This document shows, in pieces, positions 33,324 to 43,104 of a DNA stretch of 64,000 nt (position 1 is the first letter of the stretch; every line of letters starts with the position of its first letter). The stretch covers positions 99,626,794-99,690,793 of the forward strand of contig JAIOJX010000032.1 of NCBI GenBank assembly GCA_022376925.1, written 5' to 3'. Both the position numbers and the translations under genes were made by a program. The DNA comes from Tragulus kanchil. Lineage: Eukaryota > Chordata > Mammalia > Artiodactyla > Tragulidae. The notes beneath the pieces are model-generated. The model was not told where the DNA came from. It searched no databases and was given only the letters and a program-made list of their open reading frames with translations.

Positions 33324-35541
33324 GAGGAAATTGTAAGGTTTAAAATTCTCAAACTGAAATTAATGGATAACTTTGGCCTCTCAATTCTCCTTTCCCTCAC
33401 CTTTGGCCTTTTATATTCCTGTTTCAAATCACTCATATTCCATGAGCATTTAGGATGCCTCCTGTGTGGAAGACGCTGTGAAGAGAAGCAGGGGAAGCAG
33501 TCAAGACCCCTGCTTCCTGCCAGAGAAACCAGGCATAAAGAAACGAATGCTGTAACAATAGAGATACAAAAAAACAGGATAAGCAAGCAGGCAAGTACGC
33601 AAATGTTCAGTGTGATAATAGAGATACAGAAGTACAACAAAATAATTAATCAAATAAGTAAATGTAATAAGTAAATAAGCCAGTAAATAAATGGCACTTA
33701 CTATAGGTCTGTCTCTGCCAGGGACTTTGAAACTAAAGGAGATATATTTTGGCAATCTGGAGAAATCAGAGAAAAACTTAATCAGACTTGTATTCACTTC
33801 CTCCTCTCCTCCACCTTTGACTAAGGCTGCAGACTCCTGGAACAGGCGATCATTTCTCATTCATCTTTTGCTTCCCAAGAACTGTAGGGTTCTCAATACT
33901 TCTTGAATGGGTGGATGGATACATAAGTGAGCAGCATTTGAGATGGACTCCAACTGGGGGTAGCATTTTAAGAGGGCAAGGTGATGGGAAAAACATTCTG
34001 AGGAAAATGACTCCGTGAGCAAAGGATCAGATGTGCAGAAATAGAAGCTGGCATTTACAGCAGCCCAGATGGTCCAATGTGGTGCTTTATTAGTTGCATG
34101 AAAGGAACAGCAGGAGGAAGAGCAGAAGGAAGGCTGGAGCCTTCTTGAGGGACTCGGAGAGTTACGGCGACAGTCTGAGCCCCATTCTGTAGGAGATTGG
34201 CAGTCGTTAGAAGTTTGTGAGCAATCAGATGACAAGATCAGAGGTGGATGGCTTTATTGTTCTCTACTCGTCATGGTAGAAGCAGTAGCTGTCATTGATG
34301 ATTAAAGGACCATCTAGTGAGAGATCAAGTTTTAGAGAAAGTCAAAGAGCAATTACCTTGCTGGGGCGTGAATACAGCTTTATGTATTTATGAATCTGGA
34401 GGTTCAGGTCTTACGTCTCATTAATATTGCCGAGGAAATTGTAAGGTTTAAAATTCTCAAACTGAAATTAATGGATAACTTTGGCCTCTCAATTCTCCTT
34501 TCCCTCACCTTTGGCCTTTTATATTCCTGTTTCAAATCACTCATATTCCATGAGCATTTAGGATGCCTCCTGTGTGGAAGACGCTGTGAAGAGAAGCAGG
34601 GGAAGCAGTCAAGACCCCTGCTTCCTGCCAGAGAAACCAGGCATAAAGAAACGAATGCTGTAACAATAGAGATACAAAAAAACAGGATAAGCAAGCAGGC
34701 AAGTACGCAAATGTTCAGTGTGATAATAGAGATACAGAAGTACAACAAAATAATTAATCAAATAAGTAAATGTAATAAGTAAATAAGCCAGTAAATAAAT
34801 GGCACTTACTATAGGTCTGTCTCTGCCAGGGACTTTGAAACTAAAGGAGATATATTTTGGCAATCTGGAGAAATCAGAGAAAAACTTAATCAGACTTGTA
34901 TTCACTTCCTCCTCTCCTCCACCTTTGACTAAGGCTGCAGACTCCTGGAACAGGCGATCATTTCTCATTCATCTTTTGCTTCCCAAGAACTGTAGGGTTC
35001 TCAATACTTCTTGAATGGGTGGATGGATACATAAGTGAGCAGCATTTGAGATGGACTCCAACTGGGGGTAGCATTTTAAGAGGGCAAGGTGATGGGAAAA
35101 ACATTCTGAGGAAAATGACTCCGTGAGCAAAGGATCAGATGTGCAGAAATAGAAGCTGGCATTTACAGCAGCCCAGATGGTCCAATGTGGTGCTTTATTA
35201 GTTGCATGAAAGGAACAGCAGGAGGAAGAGCAGAAGGAAGGCTGGAGCCTTCTTGAGGGACTCGGAGAGTTACGGCGACGAGTCTGAGCCCCATTCTGTA
35301 GGAGATTGGCAGTCGTTAGAAGTTTGTGAGCAATCAGATGACAAGATCAGAGGTGGATGGCTTTATTGTTCTCTACTCGTCATGGTAGAAGCAGTAGCTG
35401 TCATTGATGATTAAAGGACCATCTAGTGAGAGATCAAGTTTTAGAGAAAGTCAAAAGAGCAATTACCTTGCTGGGGCGTGAATACAGCTTTATGTATTTA
35501 TGAATCTGGAGGTTCAGGTCTTACGTCTCATTAATATTGCC
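33324..35541. repeat. Tandem duplicate pair 10 (unit 1108 bp)
   Basis: Positions 33324-34431 recur at 34432-35541. The right copy has one extra G in GGCGACGAG near 35280 and one extra A near 35454. The junction falls in shared bases CGA. Confidence 0.9.
33440..34320 (-). repeat. L2-type LINE (reverse)
   Basis: CATGAGCATTTAGGATGCC, AGTCAAGACCCCTGCTTCC, then AATAAGTAAATAAGCCAG match the reverse L2 3' end; 33950-34320 (ACTCCGTGAGCAAAGGATC, GGTGGATGGCTTTATTG) continues in the same sense after a non-matching stretch. The 119- and 124-codon minus frames here carry no intact domain. The second copy is at 34548-35430. Confidence 0.5.
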
Positions 35542-35862
35542 GATATAATCTCTTTTTCTCTCCTTTCCTGACTGTCGTGTCTGATATAGTTTTTCTTTAG
35601 AATCTTCGGTATTAATGTGTACATCTTAAGCTGTCATCTGGGGGACGTCTAACTGCACACTGTGTCTGATGAGAAGTCTTCCTCATTGGTCCCAGTATCC
35701 AGTCTCCAGTGTTTGCCTGAAGACCCCTTCCTCTTAAAGTGGTCCTCTCCCACGTACCCCACCCCAAAGCCTCACAGCTGTGAGAACTATAACACTTTAA
35801 TGTATTAATCTATTTGTGTGAGTTCTTTCCATCATCTGTTCTTTGTGGAGCAAGACAAACAT

Positions 35863-36078
35863 CCTTTTTTAAATTTTATTTATTTATTTATTTGGCTGCG
35901 TCAGGTCTTAGTTGTAGCATGTGGAATCTTTCCTTGTGGCACATGGACTTTCTAGTTGTGGCAGGTGGGCTTGTTGCCCTGCAGCCTATGGGATCTTAAT
36001 TCCTCCACCATAGATCAAACCCATGTCCCCTGCATTGCAGGACAAATTCTTAATCACTGGACCACCAAGGAAGTCCCC
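35863..36078 (-). mobile_element. CHR-2-type SINE (reverse)
   Basis: Complement: TTTATTTATTTATTTGGCTG, CGTCAGGTCTTAGTTGTAGC, CAGCCTATGGGATCTTAATT, AAACCCATGTCCCCTGCATT, ACCACCAAGGAAGTCCCC. Flanks AGACAAACAT (35853-35862) and AGACAGCATA (36079-36088) are a probable target duplication. Confidence 0.88.
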
Positions 36079-36279
36079 AGACAGCATATGAATGAAATGA
36101 CTTACACAGTTGATTGTAATTCCTTACACCTAGCAGCAGGATATGGCCTGTTGTGTTGAGCAGGTCTTCCATGGATAGATGGATGATCAGATGAAAGATA
36201 GGGACAGAAGAAAGAGAGAGTGAATTACACTTCCTGCTAGAAAACCAAATACAAAAAATCCCCAGTCCATCATTTCAGT

Positions 36280-36395
36280 CAGCACAAGAGCCTGTTAGAC
36301 TGTAGATCTCCAGGAGGACAGGGACTGTGTTGTGCTTGTGACCTCTGTGGCCCCAAGACTTCACTCTGGACTTGAGACCATAAAGGTGATCCATG
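36280..36395 (+). repeat. L2 3' end (forward)
   Basis: GTTAGACTGTAGATCTCCAG, GAGGACAGGGACTGTGTTG match the canonical L2 'agactgtaagctccatgagggcagggactgtgt' block; in the fuller copies (37399-37540, 38555-38700) it ends TGAATATTCATTGAAGG. Confidence 0.75.
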
Positions 36396-36981
36396 GGGAT
36401 ATTCAGTCAGATCAGAGCGATGGTTTGGGGCTCGTTAGAAGTTTGTGAGCAATCAGATGACAAGATCAGAGGTGGATGGCTTTATTGTTCTCTACTCGTC
36501 ATGGTAGAAGCAGTAGCTGTCATTGATGATTAAAGGACCATCTAGTGAGAGATCAAGTTTTAGAGAAAGTCAAAAGAGCAATTACCTTGCTGGGGCGTGA
36601 ATACAGCTTTATGTATTTATGAATCTGGAGGTTCAGGTCTTACGTCTCATTAATATTGCCGATATAATCTCTTTTTCTCTCCTTTCCTGACTGTCGTGTC
36701 TGATATAGTTTTTCTTTAGAATCTTCGGTATTAATGTGTACATCTTAAGCTGTCATCTGGGGGACGTCTAACTGCACACTGTGTCTGATGAGAAGTCTTC
36801 CTCATTGGTCCCAGTATCCAGTCTCCAGTGTTTGCCTGAAGACCCCTTCCTCTTAAAGTGGTCCTCTCCCACGTACCCCACCCCAAAGCCTCACAGCTGT
36901 GAGAACTATAACACTTTAATGTATTAATCTATTTGTGTGAGTTCTTTCCATCATCTGTTCTTTGTGGAGCAAGACAAACAT

Positions 36982-37197
36982 CCTTTTTTAAATTTTATTT
37001 ATTTATTTATTTGGCTGCGTCAGGTCTTAGTTGTAGCATGTGGAATCTTTCCTTGTGGCACATGGACTTTCTAGTTGTGGCAGGTGGGCTTGTTGCCCTG
37101 CAGCCTATGGGATCTTAATTCCTCCACCATAGATCAAACCCATGTCCCCTGCATTGCAGGACAAATTCTTAATCACTGGACCACCAAGGAAGTCCCC
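36982..37197 (-). mobile_element. CHR-2-type SINE (reverse, second copy)
   Basis: Copy of 35863-36078 in pair 11. A third, partial copy (only the head half) lies at 38259-38353 because pair 12 starts inside the SINE. Confidence 0.88.
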
Positions 37198-37540
37198 AGA
37201 CAGCATATGAATGAAATGACTTACACAGTTGATTGTAATTCCTTACACCTAGCAGCAGGATATGGCCTGTTGTGTTGAGCAGGTCTTCCATGGATAGATG
37301 GATGATCAGATGAAAGATAGGGACAGAAGAAAGAGAGAGTGAATTACACTTCCTGCTAGAAAACCAAATACAAAAAATCCCCAGTCCATCATTTCAGTCA
37401 GCACAAGAGCCTGTTAGACTGTAGATCTCCAGGAGGACAGGGACTGTGTTGTGCTTGTGACCTCTGTGGCCCCAAGACTTCACTCTGGACTTGAGACCAT
37501 AAAGGTGATCCATGAATATTCATTGAAGGAAAGAACAAAG

Positions 37541-38109
37541 GAGTCTATGGATGGTAACAGGATCACCTGACACTTCCCAGGAGCAATCTGGTTAATCATC
37601 TAACTCTCCCTGCCTTCAAGAAGGAGACGACTAGTGACCTTTAGGATCTAGCTGGTACTGATACTTTGCTTCAAGTCTGATGCGTGGCTTGGAGGCTTGA
37701 ACACCAGCCATGCCTTTGGTTCCAAGGAAATGAAGGGGATTGCTGTGGTGGTTATAAGCTAACAAAGCTCACTCTATCCGTAAATAATTATTCAGTCTCA
37801 TGGTGCTGTGATGTCTTACCCTTTTACTATTTCAGAGTAAGTCTGCATTGCCTCTTAAAACCAATGCCTAAATATCTGAACATACTGCTACAGGGTTTGG
37901 TTTTTAACCCTGAGCTGAAAAGGAAACCAAGTTTTTGGTTTAGTTTGGGTTGTTTTCTGCTTTATTTTGTTTTGTGTTTTTCTTTTCTTTCTCACAATAA
38001 TCTCAATATTGTTGTGTGATTTTCTTGGTGTGTAAAGAGAGATAACCCTTAGTTTACATCCTTTCATGGGAAAGTTTTACAGCATGATACTTCAAGGGAA
38101 ACTTATAGT
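37541..38109. other. Unclassified non-coding DNA
   Basis: No gene seen. A 111-codon plus frame (37684-38019, repeated at 38840-39175) has a hydrophobic C-terminal stretch made by T-rich DNA (TTTTGTTTTGTGTTTTTC) and no recognisable domain. Confidence 0.45.
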
Positions 38110-38254
38110 TAATTAGAGAATGATAATAGAAGTAATTATATATGTTACAATGTGCCAGATGCTGTCTTCAATACCCTACACATAATAACTTGATCTGTGA
38201 AATTATCCTATGTAAGAAATATTTTTATCATATCTTTTACAAATGAGGAAATTG
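38110..38254 (-). repeat. MIR (reverse), truncated at a junction
   Basis: Complement of MIR: TTACAATGTGCCAGATGCTG, CACATAATAACTTGATC, TCTTTTACAAATGAGGAAAT. The full version is 39266-39530, where it continues GAGGCACAGAGAGGCC and GACAGTCTGGCTCTAGC. Confidence 0.8.
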
Positions 38255-39265
38255 CGGGGCCTATGGGATCTTAATTCCTCCACCATAGATCAAACCCATG
38301 TCCCCTGCATTGCAGGACAAATTCTTAATCACTGGACCACCAAGGAAGTCCCCAGACAGCATATGAATGAAATGACTTACACAGTTGATTGTAATTCCTT
38401 ACACCTAGCAGCAGGATATGGCCTGTTGTGTTGAGCAGGTCTTCCATGGATAGATGGATGATCAGATGAAAGATAGGGACAGAAGAAAGAGAGAGTGAAT
38501 TACACTTCCTGCTAGAAAACCAAATACAAAAAATCCCCAGTCCATCATTTCAGTCAGCACAAGAGCCTGTTAGACTGTAGATCTCCAGGAGGACAGGGAC
38601 TGTGTTGTGCTTGTGACCTCTGTGGCCCCAAGACTTCACTCTGGACTTGAGACCATAAAGGTGATCCATGAATATTCATTGAAGGAAAGAACAAAGGAGT
38701 CTATGGATGGTAACAGGATCACCTGACACTTCCCAGGAGCAATCTGGTTAATCATCTAACTCTCCCTGCCTTCAAGAAGGAGACGACTAGTGACCTTTAG
38801 GATCTAGCTGGTACTGATACTTTGCTTCAAGTCTGATGCGTGGCTTGGAGGCTTGAACACCAGCCATGCCTTTGGTTCCAAGGAAATGAAGGGGATTGCT
38901 GTGGTGGTTATAAGCTAACAAAGCTCACTCTATCCGTAAATAATTATTCAGTCTCATGGTGCTGTGATGTCTTACCCTTTTACTATTTCAGAGTAAGTCT
39001 GCATTGCCTCTTAAAACCAATGCCTAAATATCTGAACATACTGCTACAGGGTTTGGTTTTTAACCCTGAGCTGAAAAGGAAACCAAGTTTTTGGTTTAGT
39101 TTGGGTTGTTTTCTGCTTTATTTTGTTTTGTGTTTTTCTTTTCTTTCTCACAATAATCTCAATATTGTTGTGTGATTTTCTTGGTGTGTAAAGAGAGATA
39201 ACCCTTAGTTTACATCCTTTCATGGGAAAGTTTTACAGCATGATACTTCAAGGGAAACTTATAGT

Positions 39266-39530
39266 TAATTAGAGAATGATAATAGAAGTAATTATATATG
39301 TTACAATGTGCCAGATGCTGTCTTCAATACCCTACACATAATAACTTGATCTTTGAAATTATCCTATGTAAGAAATATTTTTATCATATCTTTTACAAAT
39401 GAGGAAATTGAGGCACAGAGAGGCCTACTTCCTTTTCCAAGGTCATAGACTATTAGGGATGGGACTAGCGTTTGAGCTCAGACAGTCTGGCTCTAGCATA
39501 CCCTTCTCTGTATGATCTGGTATTGCCAGC
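39266..39530 (-). repeat. MIR (reverse, full)
   Basis: GTGCCAGATGCTGTCTTC, ATGAGGAAATTGAGGCACAG, AGGTCATAGACTATTAGGG, GTTTGAGCTCAGACAGTCTG. The real, uninterrupted reading of the element cut at 38254. Confidence 0.85.
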
Positions 39531-39639
39531 TCTTTGATCTGACTTTTACTGTCTCAGTAACTTCCCCCTAAAAGCATAAACTTCACACTGGTTAATGTAC
39601 TTGGCCTGTTTATGTCCAAATTATTTGGAAGTTCAAATT

Positions 39640-40060
39640 ATAACTTTATGTCAGCGCATATCTAATGAACTCTAGCTATGTGCCATTCACTATTTTAGGC
39701 TCTAGATTTACATCACTGAACAAAAGACAGTTTCACTGATACCACAGAGGTTACATTCTAGCCTGGGGGGAAAGACCATAAGCAACAACAAGAGCAAGTG
39801 GAGATCTGCATTAGGTCAGCTGGGAAGAAGCTGGACAGAGCAAAGCCAAGAAAGAAAGAAGATAGGAAGTAACATGCAAAGGACCTCATTGAGAAAGTCG
39901 TGTTGTGTTAGGACACGAAGGTAGAAATGGAGTGAGACAGGTAGAAGCTGAGAGGAAGAGAGTGAGCCATAAGGAAGAGCAAGTGTGAAGGTTCTGGGGC
40001 TGGGCTGGGGGAAGGCTGAGAACACCAGCAGGGCAGGAGGGAAGGGAGAGCTTCAGAGAC
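39640..40060 (-). repeat. L2-type LINE (reverse)
   Basis: CTAGCTATGTGCCATTCACT, CTAGATTTACATCACTGAAC, AAAAGACAGTTTCACTGATA, AGGTTACATTCTAGCCTGG follow the reverse L2 3' end, then purine-rich body. Confidence 0.65.
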
Positions 40061-40069
40061 AGGAAGGAA

Positions 40070-40200
40070 AATGAGCATAGACCTTACAGTCAGAAAAACC
40101 AGCCCTTGACTGGGAGCTCAGCTACTGCTTGTGTCATCTTGACAGGTTGTGAATGTGTTGAGCTTCAGTTTTCTCATCTGCACAATGGGAGCACCATGTT
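40070..40200 (+). repeat. MIR fragment
   Basis: ACAGTCAGAAAAACCAGCCC, GTGTCATCTTGACAGGTTG, AGCTTCAGTTTTCTCATCTG, CACAATGGGAGCACC. Copy at 41210-41340. The 163-codon minus frame over this area (40134-40625) is not supported as a gene: it has no domain and lies across the MIR. Confidence 0.65.
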
Positions 40201-40880
40201 GCTGTCAGAAACAAAGGAGAAAGTCTAACAAGGCTGACATAGAAATGGGAGATGCAGCCCTGGTCTGGCCTGTTGTTGTGGGTGTTCCCAAGATGTCCCC
40301 AGAGAAAGCCCCCATTTTGCCCACCATGAGATGGGTTGTACCCCAAGAGGCAGGGGGATGCCATCTCCATTGTCTCATGATGCTGTCCAAATACAATGCC
40401 CCAGGCACAAGCCGGGCATCTCATTTGCTTCCTTATTTGCTTCCAGCAGTCCGCAGTGAAAGCTGGGGTCCAGGCGATGCTTCCAGCAAGACTGTGCCAC
40501 TGGCTGCCAAGCGAAGACTGCCTTGAGCTGTTACAAACAAATAAAGAAAAACACTTTCCAAGATGTAGGCCTTTTGTCTGTGTGAACAGGGACATGAGCA
40601 AATACCAGCATGTTTCAGTTTGCAATAGCTTCTGGAGTAATTGCTGGCACTGTTTTCCCTAATTACATAATGTCTCTCTTCTTTGGCAGTGACCTTGGTA
40701 TTGTCTTTGGTGTGAAAAACATCCAGTCTGGGACTCTACACACTTCACCCACTTAGCTGTTTTGTGTACCTCCTTCTTGGAGGCATCCAACTCAACTTAT
40801 TTTGCTCTTTTCTTTCCTGGCTGTTAATATGTATTATTAGGTTCAGAGAGTGTTTGGATAAACTTGTGGATGACAGATTT
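40201..40880. other. Unclassified DNA with open frames on both strands
   Basis: Frames of 125 codons (plus, 40149-40526) and 163 codons (minus, 40134-40625) overlap almost completely, which signals low stop density rather than genes. No domain, signal peptide or splice-flanked exon structure is convincing. Repeated at 41341-42020. Confidence 0.5.
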
Positions 40881-41046
40881 GTTTGTTCCACAAATATTTC
40901 TTAAACACCAATTCTGTTCCTACTGTTCCTAGTGGGGTTCTAGGTCCTGGGAATGTTCATACCTTAGAAAAACCCCTGCCCCAAGGAAGGTTGGAGAAAC
41001 AGCTATGTAAGAAGTTAAAATGCAATAAGATAGAAGCTCTAAGTGT
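40881..41046 (-). repeat. L2 3' end (reverse)
   Basis: TGTTCCACAAATATTTCTTA, ACACCAATTCTGTTCCTACT, TAGTGGGGTTCTAGGTCCTG, AACCCCTGCCCCAAGGAAGG. Copy at 42021-42166, where it is the target of the L1 insertion. Confidence 0.7.
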
Positions 41047-42181
41047 TAATATGCAATATTTGTTTTCTGCTTCTGATTTACTTCACTCTGTATGAGAGGC
41101 TCTAGGTGCATCAGCGTCTCCATAAATGACCCAATTTTGTTCCTTTATGGCTGAGTAATACCTGCCCCATGAACCTTAGCAGAGGAAGGGAGAGCTAGAC
41201 AGGAAGGAAAATGAGCATAGACCTTACAGTCAGAAAAACCAGCCCTTGACTGGGAGCTCAGCTACTGCTTGTGTCATCTTGACAGGTTGTGAATGTGTTG
41301 AGCTTCAGTTTTCTCATCTGCACAATGGGAGCACCATGTTGCTGTCAGAAACAAAGGAGAAAGTCTAACAAGGCTGACATAGAAATGGGAGATGCAGCCC
41401 TGGTCTGGCCTGTTGTTGTGGGTGTTCCCAAGATGTCCCCAGAGAAAGCCCCCATTTTGCCCACCATGAGATGGGTTGTACCCCAAGAGGCAGGGGGATG
41501 CCATCTCCATTGTCTCATGATGCTGTCCAAATACAATGCCCCAGGCACAAGCCGGGCATCTCATTTGCTTCCTTATTTGCTTCCAGCAGTCCGCAGTGAA
41601 AGCTGGGGTCCAGGCGATGCTTCCAGCAAGACTGTGCCACTGGCTGCCAAGCGAAGACTGCCTTGAGCTGTTACAAACAAATAAAGAAAAACACTTTCCA
41701 AGATGTAGGCCTTTTGTCTGTGTGAACAGGGACATGAGCAAATACCAGCATGTTTCAGTTTGCAATAGCTTCTGGAGTAATTGCTGGCACTGTTTTCCCT
41801 AATTACATAATGTCTCTCTTCTTTGGCAGTGACCTTGGTATTGTCTTTGGTGTGAAAAACATCCAGTCTGGGACTCTACACACTTCACCCACTTAGCTGT
41901 TTTGTGTACCTCCTTCTTGGAGGCATCCAACTCAACTTATTTTGCTCTTTTCTTTCCTGGCTGTTAATATGTATTATTAGGTTCAGAGAGTGTTTGGATA
42001 AACTTGTGGATGACAGATTTGTTTGTTCCACAAATATTTCTTAAACACCAATTCTGTTCCTACTGTTCCTAGTGGGGTTCTAGGTCCTGGGAATGTTCAT
42101 ACCTTAGAAAAACCCCTGCCCCAAGGAAGGTTGGAGAAACAGCTATGTAAGAAGTTAAAATGCAATAAGATAGAAGCTCTA

Positions 42182-42655
42182 AGTGTTAATATGCAATATT
42201 TGTTTTTCTGCTTCTGATTTACTTCACTCTGTATGAGAGGCTCTAGGTGCATCAGCGTCTCCATAAATGACCCAATTTTGTTCCTTTTTATGGCTGAGTA
42301 ATATCCCATTGTATATTTAATGCACATACGTTCAATCTAGAAAATGGTACAGATGAACCTGTAGGGCAGGAATAGAGATGCAGATGGAGAGAACAGACAC
42401 ATGGGCACAAGAGGTAGGAAGAGGGGTAGGATGAATTGGGAGATTGGAATCGGCATATATACACTACTTTGTACGAAGCAGATGGTCACTGCCTAGCACA
42501 GGGAGCTTAGTTCAGTGCTCTGTGGTGACCTAGACGGGTGGGATGGGTTGGTGGGGTAGTTAAAGGGGATATATGTATACGAATAGCTTATTCATTTGAT
42601 TTTACAACAAAAACCAACACAACATTGTAAAGCAACTATGCCACAATTTTTATAA
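42182..42655 (+). mobile_element. L1 insertion with 5' inversion (twin priming)
   Basis: Two L1 pieces in opposite orientation lie between 15-bp flanking repeats AAGATAGAAGCTCTA (42167-42181) and AAGATATAAGCTATA (42656-42670; 13 of 15 match). The left piece, to about 42330, is reverse: CTGATTTACTTCACTCTGTA, TTTTTATGGCTGAGTAATAT; its minus-strand translation includes the ORF2-tail pattern MGYYSAIKRNKI. The right piece is the forward 3' UTR: GAAAATGGTACAGATGAACC, CAGGAATAGAGATGCAGATG, TAGCACAGGGAGCTTAG, ACATTGTAAAGCAACTATGC. The two pieces abut at neighbouring L1 positions, as twin priming predicts. The 3' half recurs at 43595-43754, and a partial left half lies at 41047-41158. Confidence 0.8.
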
Positions 42656-42681
42656 AAGATATAAGCTATAGCTTATATCTT
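42656..42681. repeat. Perfect 26-bp palindrome at the L1 right flank
   Basis: Half-site AAGATATAAGCTA is followed at once by its exact reverse complement TAGCTTATATCTT. It includes the right target-site duplication of the neighbouring L1. Copy at 43755-43780. Confidence 0.9.
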
Positions 42682-42689
42682 AGAATGTG

Positions 42690-42900
42690 ATCTTTGGAAC
42701 TAGATTTAGATTTGAAGCCCTTGGTATGTGACCATGAATAAGTGGTTTGAATTCTCTGGGACTCAGTTACATTGTCTGTGTGAAAATTTCTGTCTCCCTA
42801 TGTGGTTGTATAAGTTGGCAATATTTTTAAAGCCTTTGGTACTGCCTGTGGAATAGACTGATGCTCAATACACATCTGTGATTGTAATTATTGCTAGTGC
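42690..42900 (+). repeat. MIR SINE
   Basis: GTGATCTTTGGAACTAGATT, GTGACCATGAATAAGTGG, TTCTCTGGGACTCAGTTACA, then ATGCTCAATACACATCTGTG. Copy at 43789-43999. Confidence 0.7.
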
Positions 42901-43104
42901 TGTGATAGAGGTGGGGACACTAGGTGTGAAGGTGCAGAAGGAGGAAAGGGCACCTCCTAGAGGATTAGAAACACAGAGGAGCTGCTTCTTAGGATGAATC
43001 TGGATGATAAATGTAGCCTTGTCCAATGGAGAGGCATTCCAAGAGGTTATGTGGAGACTTGGAGATGAGAATATATCATTAGTTCATTTTAAAAAATAAT
43101 AAAT

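Larger units (their letters stand above)
35313..37514. repeat. Tandem duplicate pair 11 (unit 1119 bp)
   Basis: Positions 35313-36395 recur at 36432-37514. A 36-bp stretch (36396-36431) between them has no counterpart after 37514. The first about 230 bp are also in pair 10, giving three copies (from about 34205, 35313 and 36432). Confidence 0.9.
37103..39410. repeat. Tandem duplicate pair 12 (unit 1156 bp)
   Basis: Positions 37103-38254 recur at 38259-39410. Five odd bases (CGGGG) end the left copy, where the right copy continues into AGGCACAGAGAGG of a reverse MIR. The first about 410 bp exist three times because pair 11 overlaps. Confidence 0.9.
40033..42302. repeat. Tandem duplicate pair 13 (unit 1140 bp)
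   Basis: Positions about 40033-41158 recur at about 41178-42302. Near the junction both sides are imperfect: the left copy ends in CTGCCCCATGAACC-type sequence absent from the right copy, and the right copy begins with a shortened AGCTAGACAGG. T-run lengths differ near 42196 and 42283. Confidence 0.9.

Noticed and set aside
33520..33680. CRISPR-like spacing of AATAGAGATACA motifs (33558, 33617) and TAAGTAAAT repeats
   Set aside because: Only two imperfect occurrences in AT-rich reverse L2 sequence; no repeat-spacer array, and the genome is mammalian.
40134..40625. 163-codon minus-strand frame with a 125-codon plus-strand frame opposite
   Set aside because: Overlaps a MIR fragment, has no domain, and opposite-strand frames of similar length indicate chance.
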